DNA of 64,000 nt, taken from assembly GCA_001466705.2 (NCBI GenBank), contig LATX02000217.1:186001-250000 (forward strand), read 5' to 3'. The first letter of the stretch is position 1, and every line of letters starts with the position of its first letter. The notes under the pieces were generated by a model, which was given only the letters and a program-made list of their open reading frames with translations, was not told the origin of the DNA and did no database searches. Position numbers and translations under genes: made by a program. Source of the DNA: Moniliophthora roreri (Eukaryota > Basidiomycota > Agaricomycetes > Agaricales > Marasmiaceae). This document shows, in pieces, positions 1 through 12,256 of the stretch.

Positions 1-1992
1 GATGGTGAGGAATGACTGAAGCCATGGCCATTCATCGTCGTTCCGCACCCAGAGTCCTACATTGGCATTTCCCGCCTTGTCTCCGGAACGCGCGCATACG
101 ACCTTACCTGAAGTCAAGGGTAAGTGAATAGTGCGAAGCCAAGCGGTGTTTAACCGAACCAAGTGGTGCCCTTCGGGTAGGTGAGAATGCGCTGAGGTTC
201 GTTTCTACCTTCGGAGGGTACGATTCCTGCCCGGTGAAGGGTGCCGTTGACTTGACGGATTCAACTGGTAAGACTTCTCCCTCGAGATGGACTTTGATGT
301 TGATTTTGTCTTGAGCAATAAGCGCCGGGAATAACTTGACATATGGCTTTGGAGCCATCGACCTTGCGTCCATGTTCCTAAGGTACGAGTAATTATTAGC
401 TATCAGTGACCCGAAACTACTTTGGTAAAACTCACATATGGCCGCCGCAATAGCCACCCATGAATATACAGGCTACTGTCTTCCAAAATTCAACAATCGC
501 TTCCTTCGTTGGTGCCTGCACGAAATGCCTTATGCTGACCGTGGCATCGTTCTGACTCTGAGGATCTTCGGCGCAAGTCCCATGCGTCTCGATCGAAATC
601 TTCGTATACTTGGATGAATCAAGCTGTCCCAATAGCTGCGCCTTTTGCAAATCCACTTTTTCCTTGATATCCAACCCCACAGCATACAAAGTATTCTCCG
701 ACTGATACCCTCCCAGTGTGCAAATCGCCAGCTTGGTGGTTGGAGGGGGTGGCATGCCTGTTACACCATAAACTCCAACACGATTTTTGCCGACGAGTTC
801 TATTCTAATGTTTTCAAGCAAAGCGACAACATCGGGATTGAGGTACTTGGGCCCTTGGATTTCGTAGACTAGCTGAGCAGTGACGGTGTCGACTGTCACG
901 GCACCATGGGTACCTTCGTGTTTGGTGATGATAGCAGTACCGTCAGCGGCGATTTCGGCAATCGGATATCCCGGTATCTTATGGAGACCTGGTACAGCTT
1001 TGAAGCCGCAAAAGTTGCCTCCAGTCACATAAGGTCCACACTCTGTGATATGACCTGCGACAAGAGCGCCAGCTAGTTGGTCGTAGTCAGTTTCTGACCA
1101 CCCATGCCACCTGAATAGAGGTAATGAGCTTATATTGACGTGAGAACGGTAGCCCTCGGGAAACGTACCAAGCAGCTAGACCCATCAGTGGAGATGCATC
1201 ACAGCATCGACCACATATGACGATTTGCGCTCCTGCGTTCAACGCAGTGACTATTCCTCGCATACCAGCTGAACGTCGGGGCCATGAATACGGCTTGCAG
1301 GATGAGAAACAACGATTTCGACTCACTGTAAGCATTTGCAGATAGTATGTTTCCCTTCAATGATCCTATATCAAGCCCCTGTATGTCAAGGTGTGGAAAA
1401 GCAGTTGGATTGGGAACCATTTCGGCTTGGACGAGTTCTTTGACATTATCCCCTTCGACCCAAGCTACTTTGACGTGACCCAAGCCTTTCTCAGCCAGAT
1501 ATTCTTTGGTCGCCTTGTACAGACCATACGGATTTAAGGCACCTCCATCATGTACGACCTTCAATAATGAAATCGAAGTTGTTTTCAGCGATGGACATGA
1601 AGAATGCGGAAACACGGACCTTGATCCCCTGTTTAGCGATTTCCTCAGCCGCATTCATCCACTTCAATTGCGATAAAGCTGGAACTTCATATCCTAGCTC
1701 GGGGGTGCTCATCATCTGATGTACTGCGTGAGTATCGGTCGATGTGGCGTGGATAAAAGGAAGCTGCGCACCTCCAATGCTCTCCAAGGAATGTTCATTT
1801 CCGCCAAATAGTCAGCACAGATTGCGTCGACCGGTCCATCAGTGACCAAACGGTACATTTCGGGAATTCCATCGCCAGTATATCCCGAGCTACGAATTCA
1901 AAGTTTATTCTGGACCTAGCATGGTTGTGAAGTACTCACGAGTTTCCGATACGAATTGGTCTTCGACCAGGGCTGGTTTGACTTGGGGACAT
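1..1992 (-). CDS. AtuA-like (DUF1446) family protein, 3' partial
   Basis: This spliced gene is transcribed leftwards and its 3' end is cut by the window edge. The start I chose (ATG at 1992-1990) gives MSPSQTSPGRRPIRIGNS, followed by a GT-AG intron and then SGYTGDGIPEMYRLVTDGP, the glycine-rich start of the DUF1446/AtuA fold. Further exons carry the GGALNPYG segment, the GAQIVICGRCCDASP segment and the PYVTGGNFCGF segment. The last visible exon (about 1-115) encodes ARSGDKAGNANVGLWVR, the conserved C-terminal signature of the family. The family is named after AtuA of Pseudomonas acyclic terpene utilisation, but the fungal members have no firmly established reaction, so I infer only a cytosolic catabolic role. 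The family assignment is secure; the substrate is unknown. The promoter lies in the gap shared with the next gene. Confidence 0.85.
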
Positions 1993-2721
1993 GTTGGCGC
2001 GAACGTTACGATGGAGGGTTGCTGTGTGGGACAACCATACCCATCATCATTCATGATGCACTAATAGTATTAGTCTCCATTTTTTATCACGAGTGTGTAG
2101 AGAATACGGCTTGGGAATGTGTCTTCCCGAGTTTCCCTGCACATGACTGGATACATGTCTAAAAGGGTATGTCTAAAAGCTGAATCCAGTGAATGAACAG
2201 AAAAAGAGTGTTCGAATGAAACTTGTACGCACAGTATTTCCTGACCCAAGAGTCAACTCCTTTTTTAACTAATCATAACCGGAAATTTCTGTCCCCGCGT
2301 ACTGCTTCATGTCCAAAATCCTTCAGAGAAGACACAGGGAAGATGGGGATAACGAGCATTGAGGGTGGGAGTCGAACAACGAGGGGCGTCTGATGGATGT
2401 TGAACCGTCAAGTGGTGGGCAAAGCTAGTTCAGCCGAGCTTGTCGGAGACAGTGAACGGCAGGTGAACAGCAATCCAATCCTCATGGTATCTACCTCAGA
2501 TTTTCTAGAAATGCATGATATTCAAAAAAGTAAATCTCAAATGAGAATTTAGGTGTTCACAGGACGTGTATGGGAGCAATTGGCGAGCCCGAATGGGCCA
2601 ATCATTGTTTACCTGAGATTACACTGCTCAAATATGATAGGAGATATATCCACTACAACGTACAATCCAAGGATAACAAATCACAGGAAACAGGAGACAG
2701 GAGACACTAAGGAAGGAGCAG
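1993..2721. other. Intergenic, 5' side of DUF1446 gene and 3' side of snRNP gene
   Basis: About 0.7 kb without a supportable gene. Short open frames here have no coding character. It should hold the promoter of the DUF1446 gene and the 3' UTR of the snRNP gene. I see no repeat or RNA gene. Confidence 0.6.
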
Positions 2722-3856
2722 CTATTTCCTTGCGAATGTGATCTATGGTCAAATCCTAGTCAGCACGAGTTCAAGGCCACAGAGAGAAAAGTATGTATAC
2801 TTTGATCTTGTTCTCCCCATCCAGCTTGTAGTTGTGTAGTGCATCTTTTGCAACCGTCGAGCTCGCCTCGTCCAGGTATTCCACGAAAGCGATGTCCTTC
2901 TTCGTCGGAATGAGACGGACTTCGTGCAAACCGGGGTATCTGACAATATGTCAACAGGTGAATGTGAGAGTAGGCATTTGTAATGGAACATACTGTGAAA
3001 ACAAGGCCGTGAGCTGGTCTTTCGTGACCGATTCCGGAAGATTTTGCAAGAACAGGATCTTGTTTGGTGGTAGATATTCGTCTGGCATTTGTACATTGGG
3101 TCGCTTGGGCGCAGGAGCTACCACACCGCCGTCAACTGAGTAGGTATTGGTTAAAAGATGTAAAAGGTAGAAGAGTTGATAACGCACTCTCAGAGGCCAA
3201 TCTCTTCGCCTTGAACTTCTGTTTCAGAGGATTTGTATACCGCGTCTTCCCTATGTCAGTAAGTCAGCAAAAGATGCACCAGCATTATTCTGAGAAGCAT
3301 ACTCTTATGATCTTGCCGCTGTGCCTTGTGTTCATCGAAATGATCTTGGTCGAGTCTCTTCACTACGGCATCCGACCTCGTTCTTGCAAACGATATTTGC
3401 TAGGACCAAAACTCTTGTCAGTAGTTGCTAGGAATGCGGAGGTAGAGACTCACCATTGGCTTTGAATACAGCGGGAACCCTCTGACCTCCATCATCGCCT
3501 TTTTTGCGACGTCGGCATCAGCAAACGATACGAATGCTTGACCTCTCATCCGCAAGTTCTTGTGCGCTACCACGTCCAAGACTTCCCCATATGTCTTGAA
3601 AAGACCTCTTAACGAAGCTTTGAGAACTGGATCGAATAATATTTCAGCGAGACATGAAAGGCAGAAATACGAAATACGAACCATCTATCTTGATTTTCTC
3701 ATTCAAATTTTGGATGTATAACGTCTCGGATTTGTGCTCTGGCTCGGCGGGCGGTTGAGATGTGGTCGTGGCAGCTACTGGCACTGATTCTGTTACTGGT
3801 GCAGCTGTGATTGTGCTTGCATCTATTGGGGCTGGAGGTGCTGAGATCTCAGCCAT
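2722..3856 (-). CDS. U1A/U2B''-type small nuclear ribonucleoprotein (two RRMs)
   Basis: A multi-exon gene for a spliceosomal RNA-binding protein of the U1A/U2B''/SNF family. It starts at 3856 with MAEISAPPAPIDAS and a Pro/Ala-rich leader. RRM1 follows, with RNP2-like ETLYIQNLNEKIKID and RNP1-like RMRGQAFVSFAD. RRM2 carries KILFLQNLPESVTKDQL and DIAFVEYLDEAS. The last exon is only 21 nt (2722-2742). It follows a 58-nt GT-AG intron (2743-2800) and supplies the ending ITFARK, which is the conserved C-terminus of the family; reading through the intron would instead stop after an unrelated tail. The protein should bind a snRNA stem-loop in U1 or U2. I cannot tell U1A from U2B'' by eye. It is head-to-head with TAF6, with 170 bp between start codons. 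Confidence 0.88.
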
Positions 3857-4026
3857 TTAAGACGAGGAGAAGGGATGTTCGATTAGGTCAGCAGCAATAC
3901 GACTCAACTTCCGCTCTCATTCGGTCGCCAAATTTTGCGTGGTTCATTACCGTATTGAAAACTAGAAATTATACTGAGGGATACCTAGACGACTAGGGCT
4001 ACTTTGAGCTTGAACTCGAATCACCA

Positions 4027-5759
4027 TGAGCAAGCCAGGGCCTAAACCTCGCATCTCAACTTCGGTTCAACAAACCGGAGTCTACAAAGCAGATGCAATA
4101 AAAGTACGTTTTCTTTGCTCTTTGCGAGTGAATTTCATTTCATTCTTACGCAGGATGTAGCAGAATTCCTCAATATCAACATCGGCGACTCTGTTGCCAT
4201 AGCACTTGCCAGTGATGTCGAATACAGGATTCATCAGGTAGTTGAGGTGTGTTCCAGCCGTGATTTGATACATGTGCGGCCTCTGATACTAGTTATCCGC
4301 GCAGGAAGCAGCGAAATTCATGCGTCATGGACGCAGGACAACCCTCACGACTGCAGATATTGACCAGGCTCTTCGCGTTTTAAACATCGAACCGCTATAC
4401 GGACACAGTCCCTACGCGCCACCGACGTTCCGACGCGCCTTACCTTTTGTGTCCGGCGGCTTAGCACCCGCTGGTTCCGTCTACTTTGTTGAAGACGAAG
4501 AAATCGATTTTGATCGTGTATTGCGGGAAGAGAAAATTACATTACCCAAGGGAGTCAGCTGGACAGCTCATTGGCTCGCAGTGGAGGGTGTGCAACCTCT
4601 TATACCAGAAAATCCCCCAGCAATACCTCGAGAAGGCGACGTTCCGGAGACCGAGGTTGGTACAAAGGGTGCAGTGATTAGGCGTGCCAACGGCGTCGTA
4701 CCAGCAGCTCCGGGTCAAGCAGGTGGTACTGCGGCGACAGCGACGACAAAACAGCAGCAGCAGCAACAGAAGCAGCAACAGCAGCTTGTCAAGTCTACCT
4801 TATCAAGGGAGTTGCAGTTGTACTATACGAGGTTGACCTCGTCGCTCCTTCCGGCCTCCGGTGCACCAGACCATGCAAAACGGACTGCTGCACTTGCCAG
4901 TCTCAGAAGCGATGCTGGTTTGCAAGCCCTGCTGCCTTACCTCATTCGGTGGGTTGGCGAAGGCGTTGTCAGCTCCCTAAAAGACGGTTCGCAAACTGAA
5001 GCCGATGGGCGAGTATTAGAGGTACTCGTAGAGGTGATCCAGGCAATATTGGATAACTCAACTCTATTCGTCGAGCCGTATGTCAGTAGTTCACGTCTAC
5101 CCTACTTACCTATCACTCATCCTAACGACTTTTCTCGCAGCTCCATCAACTCTTACCACCCCTCCTCTCAACACTTCTACACGCCTCCTTACCGCCCTCT
5201 CATGCTACTGCACTTCGTACTACTGCAGCTCAAACATTATCAAAACTAATTACCAAACACTCAACAACGTATCCTTCTCTATCCCCACGTATCATGAAAA
5301 CTCTCCTGCTGGCCCTTATAAGCCCAGAAAAGAGCGCCGGAACACGCGAGGGCGCTATACGTGGCCTTGTAGGAGTCGGAAAAGAAGCTGTGCGGAAAGG
5401 TCTTGTCGAAGGTGGTGGCGCGAAGGTTATTGGTACGGAGTGTGCGAGAGAAGGTGATGAGGAACTTGCCAAGTCTGTCATGGTACGTTCTCCGAATAGC
5501 TAACATTGATACTCATTGCTAACACCAACTACAGGACGCTCTACTCGTCCTCCACCCAACTCGAGCCCCTTCAACATCCATGACAGCGTTGGAAAACCAG
5601 TTGGACATCATGATGGCAGAATCGTTAGATCCTAGTAATCCAGCTGATAGGGAGATTGCTGAAAGGCTGAGAGAGTTGTTGGGTGATTACTTTGCGGAGA
5701 AGGTATTCGGGGATTCGAATTGGGCTAGGGCCATCTTGGGTATGGAGGATAGTGGTTGA
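4027..5759 (+). CDS. TAF6: TFIID/SAGA subunit TAF6
   Basis: TBP-associated factor 6, a histone-fold subunit of TFIID that pairs with TAF9. It starts at ATG 4027 (MSKPGPKPRISTSVQQTGVY). The histone fold spans three exons (about residues 15-85), including DVAEFLNINIGDSVAIALA and AAKFMRHGRRTTLTTADID. Next comes the TAF6 signature ALRVLNIEPLYGHSPYAP, then DEEIDFDRVL and a WLAVEGVQPLIPENP segment. A polyglutamine tract lies at about 4751-4786. The C-terminal HEAT-repeat half continues after an intron near 5090-5140 with LHQLLPPLLSTLLHA and ends ARAILGMEDSG. A short exon join near 5480-5535 follows SVM. The length, near 480 residues, fits fungal TAF6. The promoter is shared with the snRNP gene on the left. 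Confidence 0.93.
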
Positions 5760-6663
5760 TGGATGTACATGTAATGTGTATTTTTTTCGGATTGCCGAAT
5801 TGTATTTTACTCTTCAGGTTCCCAATAATCATGATCGAGTGGAGAGACAGGAATGGCAGGGAAGAGGACTTTGAGAAGTCAATCCGCCTGGCTGACGGAA
5901 ACTCCTAGTTGAATACTCTACTTGCTACTGATGTATTCCTAAGTACCCCTGTACAATGTGTTCAGGACGCGCGAGGTCAACCGAATGTCCATTCGGAGTA
6001 GTCCAAGGCGCGTCCGGGGACGAAACCGACAAGATCATAAATATTAGCAGCAAGACCGACTACAATAAGAGACATGCAGAAAATCATCAATGCATCGGCG
6101 TATGCTATGTGCGTGCAATGGGCAAAGATCCTTTTGGATGTGGTGCAGTACTAGTAGTATGAAACGAGTGAAGAGGAATAAAAGGAGAGTCTATGTCAAG
6201 TCCATGAACAAGAACAAGGAGGAGGGCCGTGCTACAAGGGATAGCACAACATCGTGTGATGGGAAGAATAATTGGATGTTTGACCTATGGTACACGTGCG
6301 GTGAGATGGGTAATGCATTGAGTCTTGGGATCGGGGTAGTTTTGAGGATGCACATATCTGCATGTTAAGAGGTTAAAGCAGGTGGTTAACGCAGAGCACA
6401 GCAGGCAGGAGTAGCGAGGGGCAATGCAATATAAAGTAGAAAGAGAAGCACTACAGCAAAAAGGAAAACAAAACGAACGAGAACGAGTTAAACAAGAAAG
6501 AAGACAAAATGCAGGGGAATCCAATGTCTAGCCACAGACAGGGAAATAAAGTTAAACACAAATCCTCCCATTAACGAGAAAAAAGAAAAAAAAAAAAGAA
6601 AGAAAAAAAAACCGCCAACAGTCCCTATTAACAAGGCCGCTACCGCCCAACGTCTCGGACCCG
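5760..6663. other. Convergent intergenic region with poly-purine tract
   Basis: The 0.9 kb between two convergent genes. I see no gene. A purine tract of A with scattered G lies at about 6579-6611, just past the stop codon of the leftward gene, and probably belongs to its 3' UTR. Confidence 0.55.
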
Positions 6664-8302
6664 CTACGCGCTGTAAGCTGGAGGTGCACTGTCCTGTCGT
6701 TGGTTTTGACTTGACGACGATGGTACAGCCCCTGCATCGGTGTGCACCAACACGCCACCCGGGCCAACCTCTTCATTTTGGGGCAGACTAGATTTGCGGC
6801 CCCTTACCTCCCTTGAACCACCCAAGCCCTTTGAGGCGTCAGCGCCCGTCGCCTTTCCTACAGCAGCCGCCAACGAAACCAGATTAACCTGTGAATTCGA
6901 GTCTGGATTCGTTACGTTCAGTCCACCGAGTGTGTAGCTATGGTGGATGGATGATGTGTCCGATGTCATTCGTTGATGTATCGATTGGCCGCCATATACT
7001 GAAGGCGGTGAACCATTGGTCACTTGCAATCTTCGACCCTGAGCCTGCTCTGAGAGACTGACAGGGCTACCTGCTCGCGGGGCAAAGTATCCGTCATCCG
7101 CAGTAGCTTGGACGTGACCATGAGAACTGGAGGTAGCAATGCCAAGTCCTGGTCCTGGCAACCAAGGTGATGGAACCGTCGGTGCGGTTGAAGGTGTAGT
7201 CGTGAAATGGGAATACATGGGCGTCGTGGGATGGGTCGAGCTGGAAGGAGTCATTCGACCACTCATCAGAGGCTGTGAGGAACTGGCTGTTGAGGGCCTC
7301 GACATCATCGGATTCGTGGAAGGCACGTTTCCTTGTGGGTTGGCTCCATGCCCAACAAGGCCGTATTGATATGGTTTAGGCTCTGGATCCAAATCGGGAC
7401 CTAACGAGAATCTGCCCCTGGATTTGCCACTATGAGCACTCGAGCCATGGGTAAGGCTAGTCGAGCCGCCACCTCCTGAGAAGGGATCATTATTGAGGTC
7501 CTTCTCGAAGATGTCGTCCCAGCGTCTTCGACGCTTCAGAACGAACCAGATGCCGAGCACGACTGCAATGAGGCCGAAAAAGCCGCCAACTGAGCCACCA
7601 ATAATGGCACCAAGATTAGCAGAGTCGCCCGAGGGTGATGAGTCCCCGCGCTGTGTTCCTCCGTCTCCGGAAGGTCCTGCGTAGAACGTCGTCGGTGGAA
7701 GGGTAGAGGTCAAAGTCATTGTAACGACAGATACCTCGCCATTCGCAAGGGTCGTGGATGATTCGGAAGTGATCACAGAGGGCGGTGGGGTCGTAACAGA
7801 AGCAATACTGGAATCTCCTCCTCCAGTTACATTTCCATCGTTACTCCCACTGTTGTTCCCGTTGTTGTTCCCGTTATTATTCCCATTGTTATTCCCATTT
7901 CCATTCCCATTATTATTTCCTCCAGTTCCAATTGTCGTGCATGATGTTCCAAAAAGGACATTTGTCCGAGTGGTGACTACTTCGACAGTTGACACGATCG
8001 GAACTCTGGTAGTCGTAACTCCCCCTGTTCGCATCATATCAGAAAAAAACTTGTCGTGAAGAAAGTCGAACATATTGCGCACCAGGAATCGTTGTAAACG
8101 AGGTTACAACGGAACTCGAAGTACAAATGCTTGCCGAACCGCTACTTGCTACTGAAAAACCCAAGCAAGTGGTCTGCGTCGCGATAGGTGATGTTGTGGG
8201 TTCTGCTGTGATAACATCGTCCGAGAAGCTGGTTGCGAGACTCTCACTGGTCAAGACCTCTGTCGAGGTCAACGTCGGCGAGCTGGTACACGAAACGGAC
8301 AT
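6664..8302 (-). CDS. Single-pass Ser/Thr-rich membrane protein (mucin/sensor-like)
   Basis: A two-exon gene with one 58-nt intron at 8025-8082. The start at 8302 gives MSVSCTSSPTLTSTEVLTSE. The extracellular half is Ser/Thr-rich with a few cysteines, then a low-complexity NGNN repeat (about 7845-7920). One membrane segment (about residues 215-238, GAIIGGSVGGFFGLIAVV...) is followed at once by a basic stop-transfer patch, LKRRRRWDD. The long cytosolic tail is rich in Ser, Pro and Gly. No N-terminal signal peptide is visible, so the protein probably inserts N-out through its single segment. This layout is common for uncharacterised basidiomycete surface proteins and loosely resembles fungal wall-stress sensors. 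I cannot name an orthologue. The function is unknown; a cell-surface location is inferred. Confidence 0.8.
7845..7920 (-). repeat. In-frame minisatellite coding for Asn/Gly repeats
   Basis: A run of 12-nt and 6-nt units on the minus strand encodes alternating N-G-N-N within the ectodomain of the membrane protein. The units are nearly identical, so copy number is likely to vary between strains. Confidence 0.75.
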
Positions 8303-8935
8303 CGTGGTTCAAGGAAAAGGTGAACAATCGCGAAATACGGCGACAAGTGGCCGTGAACAGTTGAAAGCTGAGATCTAGTGGCTGAAGAAAAGACTGAAAA
8401 CCAAGAAAGTTGTAAAGATATGATGGTGGTAATGGAAAGAGTGGCAAAGAAGAGTCCAAGTCCAGACACAGAGATTGCCAGCGATCAAAGGTTCAGAGGC
8501 GTGCTTGCCTGCACAATGCAAGCAGAGTCCTTTTGCCCGTTGTGGGAATACCGCAGTCCTCCGGAAAAAAATAAAAACAAAATGCAGTGCCAACATACTC
8601 ACACTGTCGGCCACAGCACTTGTCCGAGATGATAGCTCCGAATCTCAAGCTGTAGACTACATAGGGACCGGAATTCCTCGTCTTCGAATTCATTAGATTC
8701 TAGTATGTAAGGCAAAGTTATTACATGTAGCAAGGTATATAAAGCAATAGAAGATATCCAGACGTGAATTGAGTAGATGAAAATGCCCTGAAATAGTATC
8801 ATAAATTATGAAGACCTTGCGAGGAAAATGCAGGAGAGAGAAACGGAACATTAGGTACGAGTATACCAAGCGCTGTCAGTATCATTATGTCGGGGCGCCA
8901 GCGGTTTCGGAATGCACAAATGTGATCGATTAGTA
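8303..8935. other. Intergenic, promoter of the membrane-protein gene
   Basis: About 0.63 kb between two leftward genes. Overlapping short open frames on both strands show no domain or splice logic. I see nothing further here. Confidence 0.5.
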
Positions 8936-10180
8936 TCACTGCAGCGGCTCCGAATGACCTGCTGCCCCAGTTACCTCTCGGGTGTCTTTCTCGTCATTCG
9001 CTCGATTGGTGACTGTAGGAGACTGATGCGCAGAATCCAGACTTGCCGAGTTCCCAGATGCTTGCTCGCCGACATGAAGTTGCACTTGAGCCGGTCCCGC
9101 ATTGCTATCAGTGTTCGTGACAGCGCCAACCTCTTCATTCTCCTTTCCAGCACCTTTCTTCCCTTTGGACATCTTTTTCCACGCTCCTTTAACCATCCTT
9201 CCCAATGCCACGAACGGATCTTCCATCTCCTCTCCATCTTCGTCGAGGTATTCGTTCGAGTTCATCGCTCTATGTCTTGCTTCAGCAGCAGCGATTCTGT
9301 TCGCGTGTGCGTCCATTTCATCCTCAGTCCACATAGCACCGCCCCCGACGACTCTTCTCCCCCCAATGACTACATTACCGTTCGGCTGTGGATGTGCATC
9401 AGGATTCTCGCCCATCATCCTGGCTCGTCTCTGTCTCATCATTTGACCCCGTGCAGCAACTCCAAGAGGTGTATTTGATTTGCGTTTTCGAGGTGCGAGT
9501 TGTGGAAGCGGGGCGAACTTTACGTTGAGTGATGATGATGAACAGGATGCAGAATGAAGACGCCCTTGTACAGGTTCTTCACCTTGAGCTCCCACCGGAA
9601 GCGAGGATGCGCGTGAACGCGGATGCCCCGCAGGGTAATTGAGAATTCCCGTCGATTTTGATCTCCGTGCAGCAGGAGGACGAGGACGAGCTAACGCAGC
9701 CTCTGATGTGGGTATAGGTGGAAGTGGAGGATAAGAATCTGGGTGAAGCCCGTTCGGATTTCTTGTTGTGAGATCAGGACTCGACTTTGATGCTTCGTTA
9801 TCCGGAACAATCGTAGTGGACTCTGTACTGTTTGTCGCTGAAGATGAAGACCCGCTTTCCGTCGAGGAAGCTTTGAATCCTCTTTTTCCGTGGGTCGCCT
9901 CTTCCAGCTCGAGTTTTTTCTCCTCTTCCTCGTCAGATCCGGATGGTGGTGGTGGTGAACCTGACGGTGATAAAGATGGTGATGATGAGACAGATGGAGG
10001 CAGAGTAGGCGGCGGTGAAGGTGGTGCGATGTCCCCATCGCCTTTTGAGGTTCCGTTTAGTAAAAAGGCTCGCTTTCGAGCCGACTTTGGTTCTGCCCCT
10101 AAACTATCCTCCTTTTGCTCATTAGTGGACTCACTATTGAGCTCTATGTTGTTGTTTTGGTTCCCATTAACGACGGCCAT
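8936..10180 (-). CDS. Hypothetical disordered protein
   Basis: A single long open frame. I chose the ATG at 10180 (MAVVNGNQNNNIELNSEST) over an upstream in-frame ATG, because the extra N-terminal residues look like translated 5' UTR. The protein is about 414 residues and largely disordered. It has a Pro/Ser stretch, an acidic EEEEKKLELEE patch, and a basic RKRKSNTPLGVAARG segment running into MMRQRRARMMGE. A better ordered region near the C-terminus contains EDEMDAHANRIAAAEARHRA and MEDPFVALGRMVKGAWKKM. That last block looks the most conserved by composition. I recognise no catalytic domain and assign no function. Confidence 0.7.
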   Translation of the reverse strand: MAVVNGNQNNNIELNSESTNEQKEDSLGAEPKSARKRAFLLNGTSKGDGDIAPPSPPPTLPPSVSSSPSLSPSGSPPPPSGSDEEEEKKLELEEATHGKRGFKASSTESGSSSSATNSTESTTIVPDNEASKSSPDLTTRNPNGLHPDSYPPLPPIPTSEAALARPRPPAARRSKSTGILNYPAGHPRSRASSLPVGAQGEEPVQGRLHSASCSSSSLNVKFAPLPQLAPRKRKSNTPLGVAARGQMMRQRRARMMGENPDAHPQPNGNVVIGGRRVVGGGAMWTEDEMDAHANRIAAAEARHRAMNSNEYLDEDGEEMEDPFVALGRMVKGAWKKMSKGKKGAGKENEEVGAVTNTDSNAGPAQVQLHVGEQASGNSASLDSAHQSPTVTNRANDEKDTREVTGAAGHSEPLQ

Positions 10181-12256
10181 TTTCTCTCGGAAATGAATGT
10201 CTGATTTTCTGCCTGAATGACAGCACGAATGAATGACTGAGGTGATAATTTCGGGGATAATTTCGAGATGCCAGACTCTTTCACTTGTAAGCAAGCGTGA
10301 AAGGAGGTGCCTGCGAGGTATACGTTGCTGGGTATGCCCAATATCAAATTATGAAGCCTAGGATGAATCAAGGATGAGAAACGACCCGGAATAAAAACGC
10401 CAGCACACACACCAGAGTTCCGACTGTACTACTTGATCCCTTCGGTAGCCAATGACAGTGCGGAAGAGCGGAACTGCTTCGGTTGGCACCCCTTTCTACT
10501 ATGGTATCTTCAGGGGGGTTTAGATGAAGCACGTCCGGCCGAAAATAAAGCTAGTGGCCGAGGCTAGCTAATAGGAAAGGTATGATATAGAGGTACGAAG
10601 GTATAGCTTCTTCGCAGATAATAATGGTTGAAAACGGGAAAAGATTATATATCCCCGAGTCGACCTTGAGGTAACGGAAGTAACAACGTTTCGAATCGTT
10701 ACGGCCTGGCTTTGGTCGAGTTTAATGAGGTCCCGTCGTCGTCGAGGTGGCAGACAAAGGGAAAGCAGAAAAGACCAGGCGAATCACCGACATTTCATCA
10801 GTGTTGATGTGCTTACACTAGAGCAACTCATGGTCGAGATAAACCGCCCTGAGTCATTGACGCTTCCCATCAATTCATACCTCACGACGATCTGGAGTAA
10901 GACCAACACATCCACGAGCCCAGCTCGATCCGAATCCCTGTTCCGTCTCAGTCGACGATACTTATGCCTATCGCGCCCACATGCACGAGGTAAAGCCGAC
11001 TAAGACTCATTTCACCTCGTACGTTATGTAAATGTTTTCAACACCGACAGTTGACCCTGTTTTCACACTGACCGACGTAAAAAAGTGGAATTGATCAATA
11101 AAGGTCAGTATCCGGATAACACGCATTCTCAATACTCATTTTCATAATCATAGACGCTCACTCGAGCTGCAATTATGGAAAGAGTACCTTGGGAGGTTAT
11201 GAACCTCCCTAATCAGTACCATTCATGGCCACAATACACTCCATCTTCTTGTTTGGCGTCGCAGCTACAGCTGAAGAGACAGTCGACCTATAGGAAAGTC
11301 TTTTAGGTGTTGACTCGGCCTCGGTTGAAGTTATCGCCAACGAAATATGTAATTACTTGACTAAGTATAGCCTTCGGAGACGCGTCACGCTTGAACCTTG
11401 TGGGACGGGAGGTGGGCCTCGGGCAGTTTACAAATTCGAGGGAAGAATTTGCGCATGTGGGGAAGAAAAGTGGAACGCGGGAGAAATTGCGAAAAGAAAA
11501 AGCGACCGGTGTGTCCCAGCCACCTTATTTCATTGACTTGGCTTCTGCAGTGATTTCGCCTTCAATTGCCAACTGGTCACCATTTTCATTCATATACTCA
11601 TGCCCCTGGCAGTATACACTTGTAAAAGCATTTATCGTGGCATTTATCTCATATTGCAATCTCGAGCAAGCAGATTTCATGTCACTGAAATTTAGTTCAA
11701 TTCATCGTGAGGACCTTTAACCTGCCAATCCACGAAAATGAGCGGTGTATCCCCAAGGACCGTGAGGCCGCTGATATCTGAAGCAGCAACGGGGAACTTT
11801 GGAATGTCGATGTTGCGTAAACTGTAATCAACAATTCAAGACTGCTGTAGAATCTGGACTTTGCTGTGACAATTACACTATGGATAATCTTGATAAGGAC
11901 TCGCAGGAGGTGAGAAAGGATGCAGAGAGAAGGAAAGGATGTGACGAGGGGCGACGACGACGTCATGTATTTTCATTGACTGTATACTCATGGAGGTACT
12001 ATGCTTCTCGACCTCTATCCTACATATTTGCTGTAACTCGGAATACCTATTTTACACTACGAATACTAGGCCCATTTCTTGAACCATAATAGCTGCATAT
12101 AGATTGGTGAAAGACGTCATGGTCATGAACCGTCAACGCGCAATCAGTTTCTTATTCAACAAGCGTGCATCGACGCCAAGGTGTATAAGCACCTGGAGGC
12201 AGACTAGGATACCTACGAGCCGGTCCCCAGATGGATCACTGACTGTCTGAATTAAT
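10181..12256. other. 2.1-kb gene-poor region
   Basis: No convincing gene. Open frames of 90-110 codons occur (for example 11391-11720 on the plus strand) but lack domains, typical composition or splice continuity. The one structured signal is a short degenerate copy of the 3' end of the neighbouring nickel transporter gene at about 10930-10985, listed separately. Confidence 0.5.
10930..10985 (-). pseudogene. Degenerate fragment similar to the NiCoT 3' end
   Basis: Plus-strand bases here match the end of the nickel transporter gene at about 12268-12325. The matched blocks are CTCGATCCGAATCC, TTCCGTCTCA and TCGACGATAC, in the same order and with nearly the same spacing. In the intact gene this stretch codes for the Arg-rich tail YRRLRRNRIRIEGSE. 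The copy has substitutions and one length change. It is short, so chance similarity of an Arg-rich coding stretch is not fully excluded. Confidence 0.45.

Noticed and set aside
10680..10710. TTCGAATC motif resembling a tRNA B box
   Set aside because: No A box or cloverleaf could be formed around it.
11391..11720. 109-codon open frame on the plus strand
   Set aside because: Isolated, no recognisable features, in a gene-poor region.
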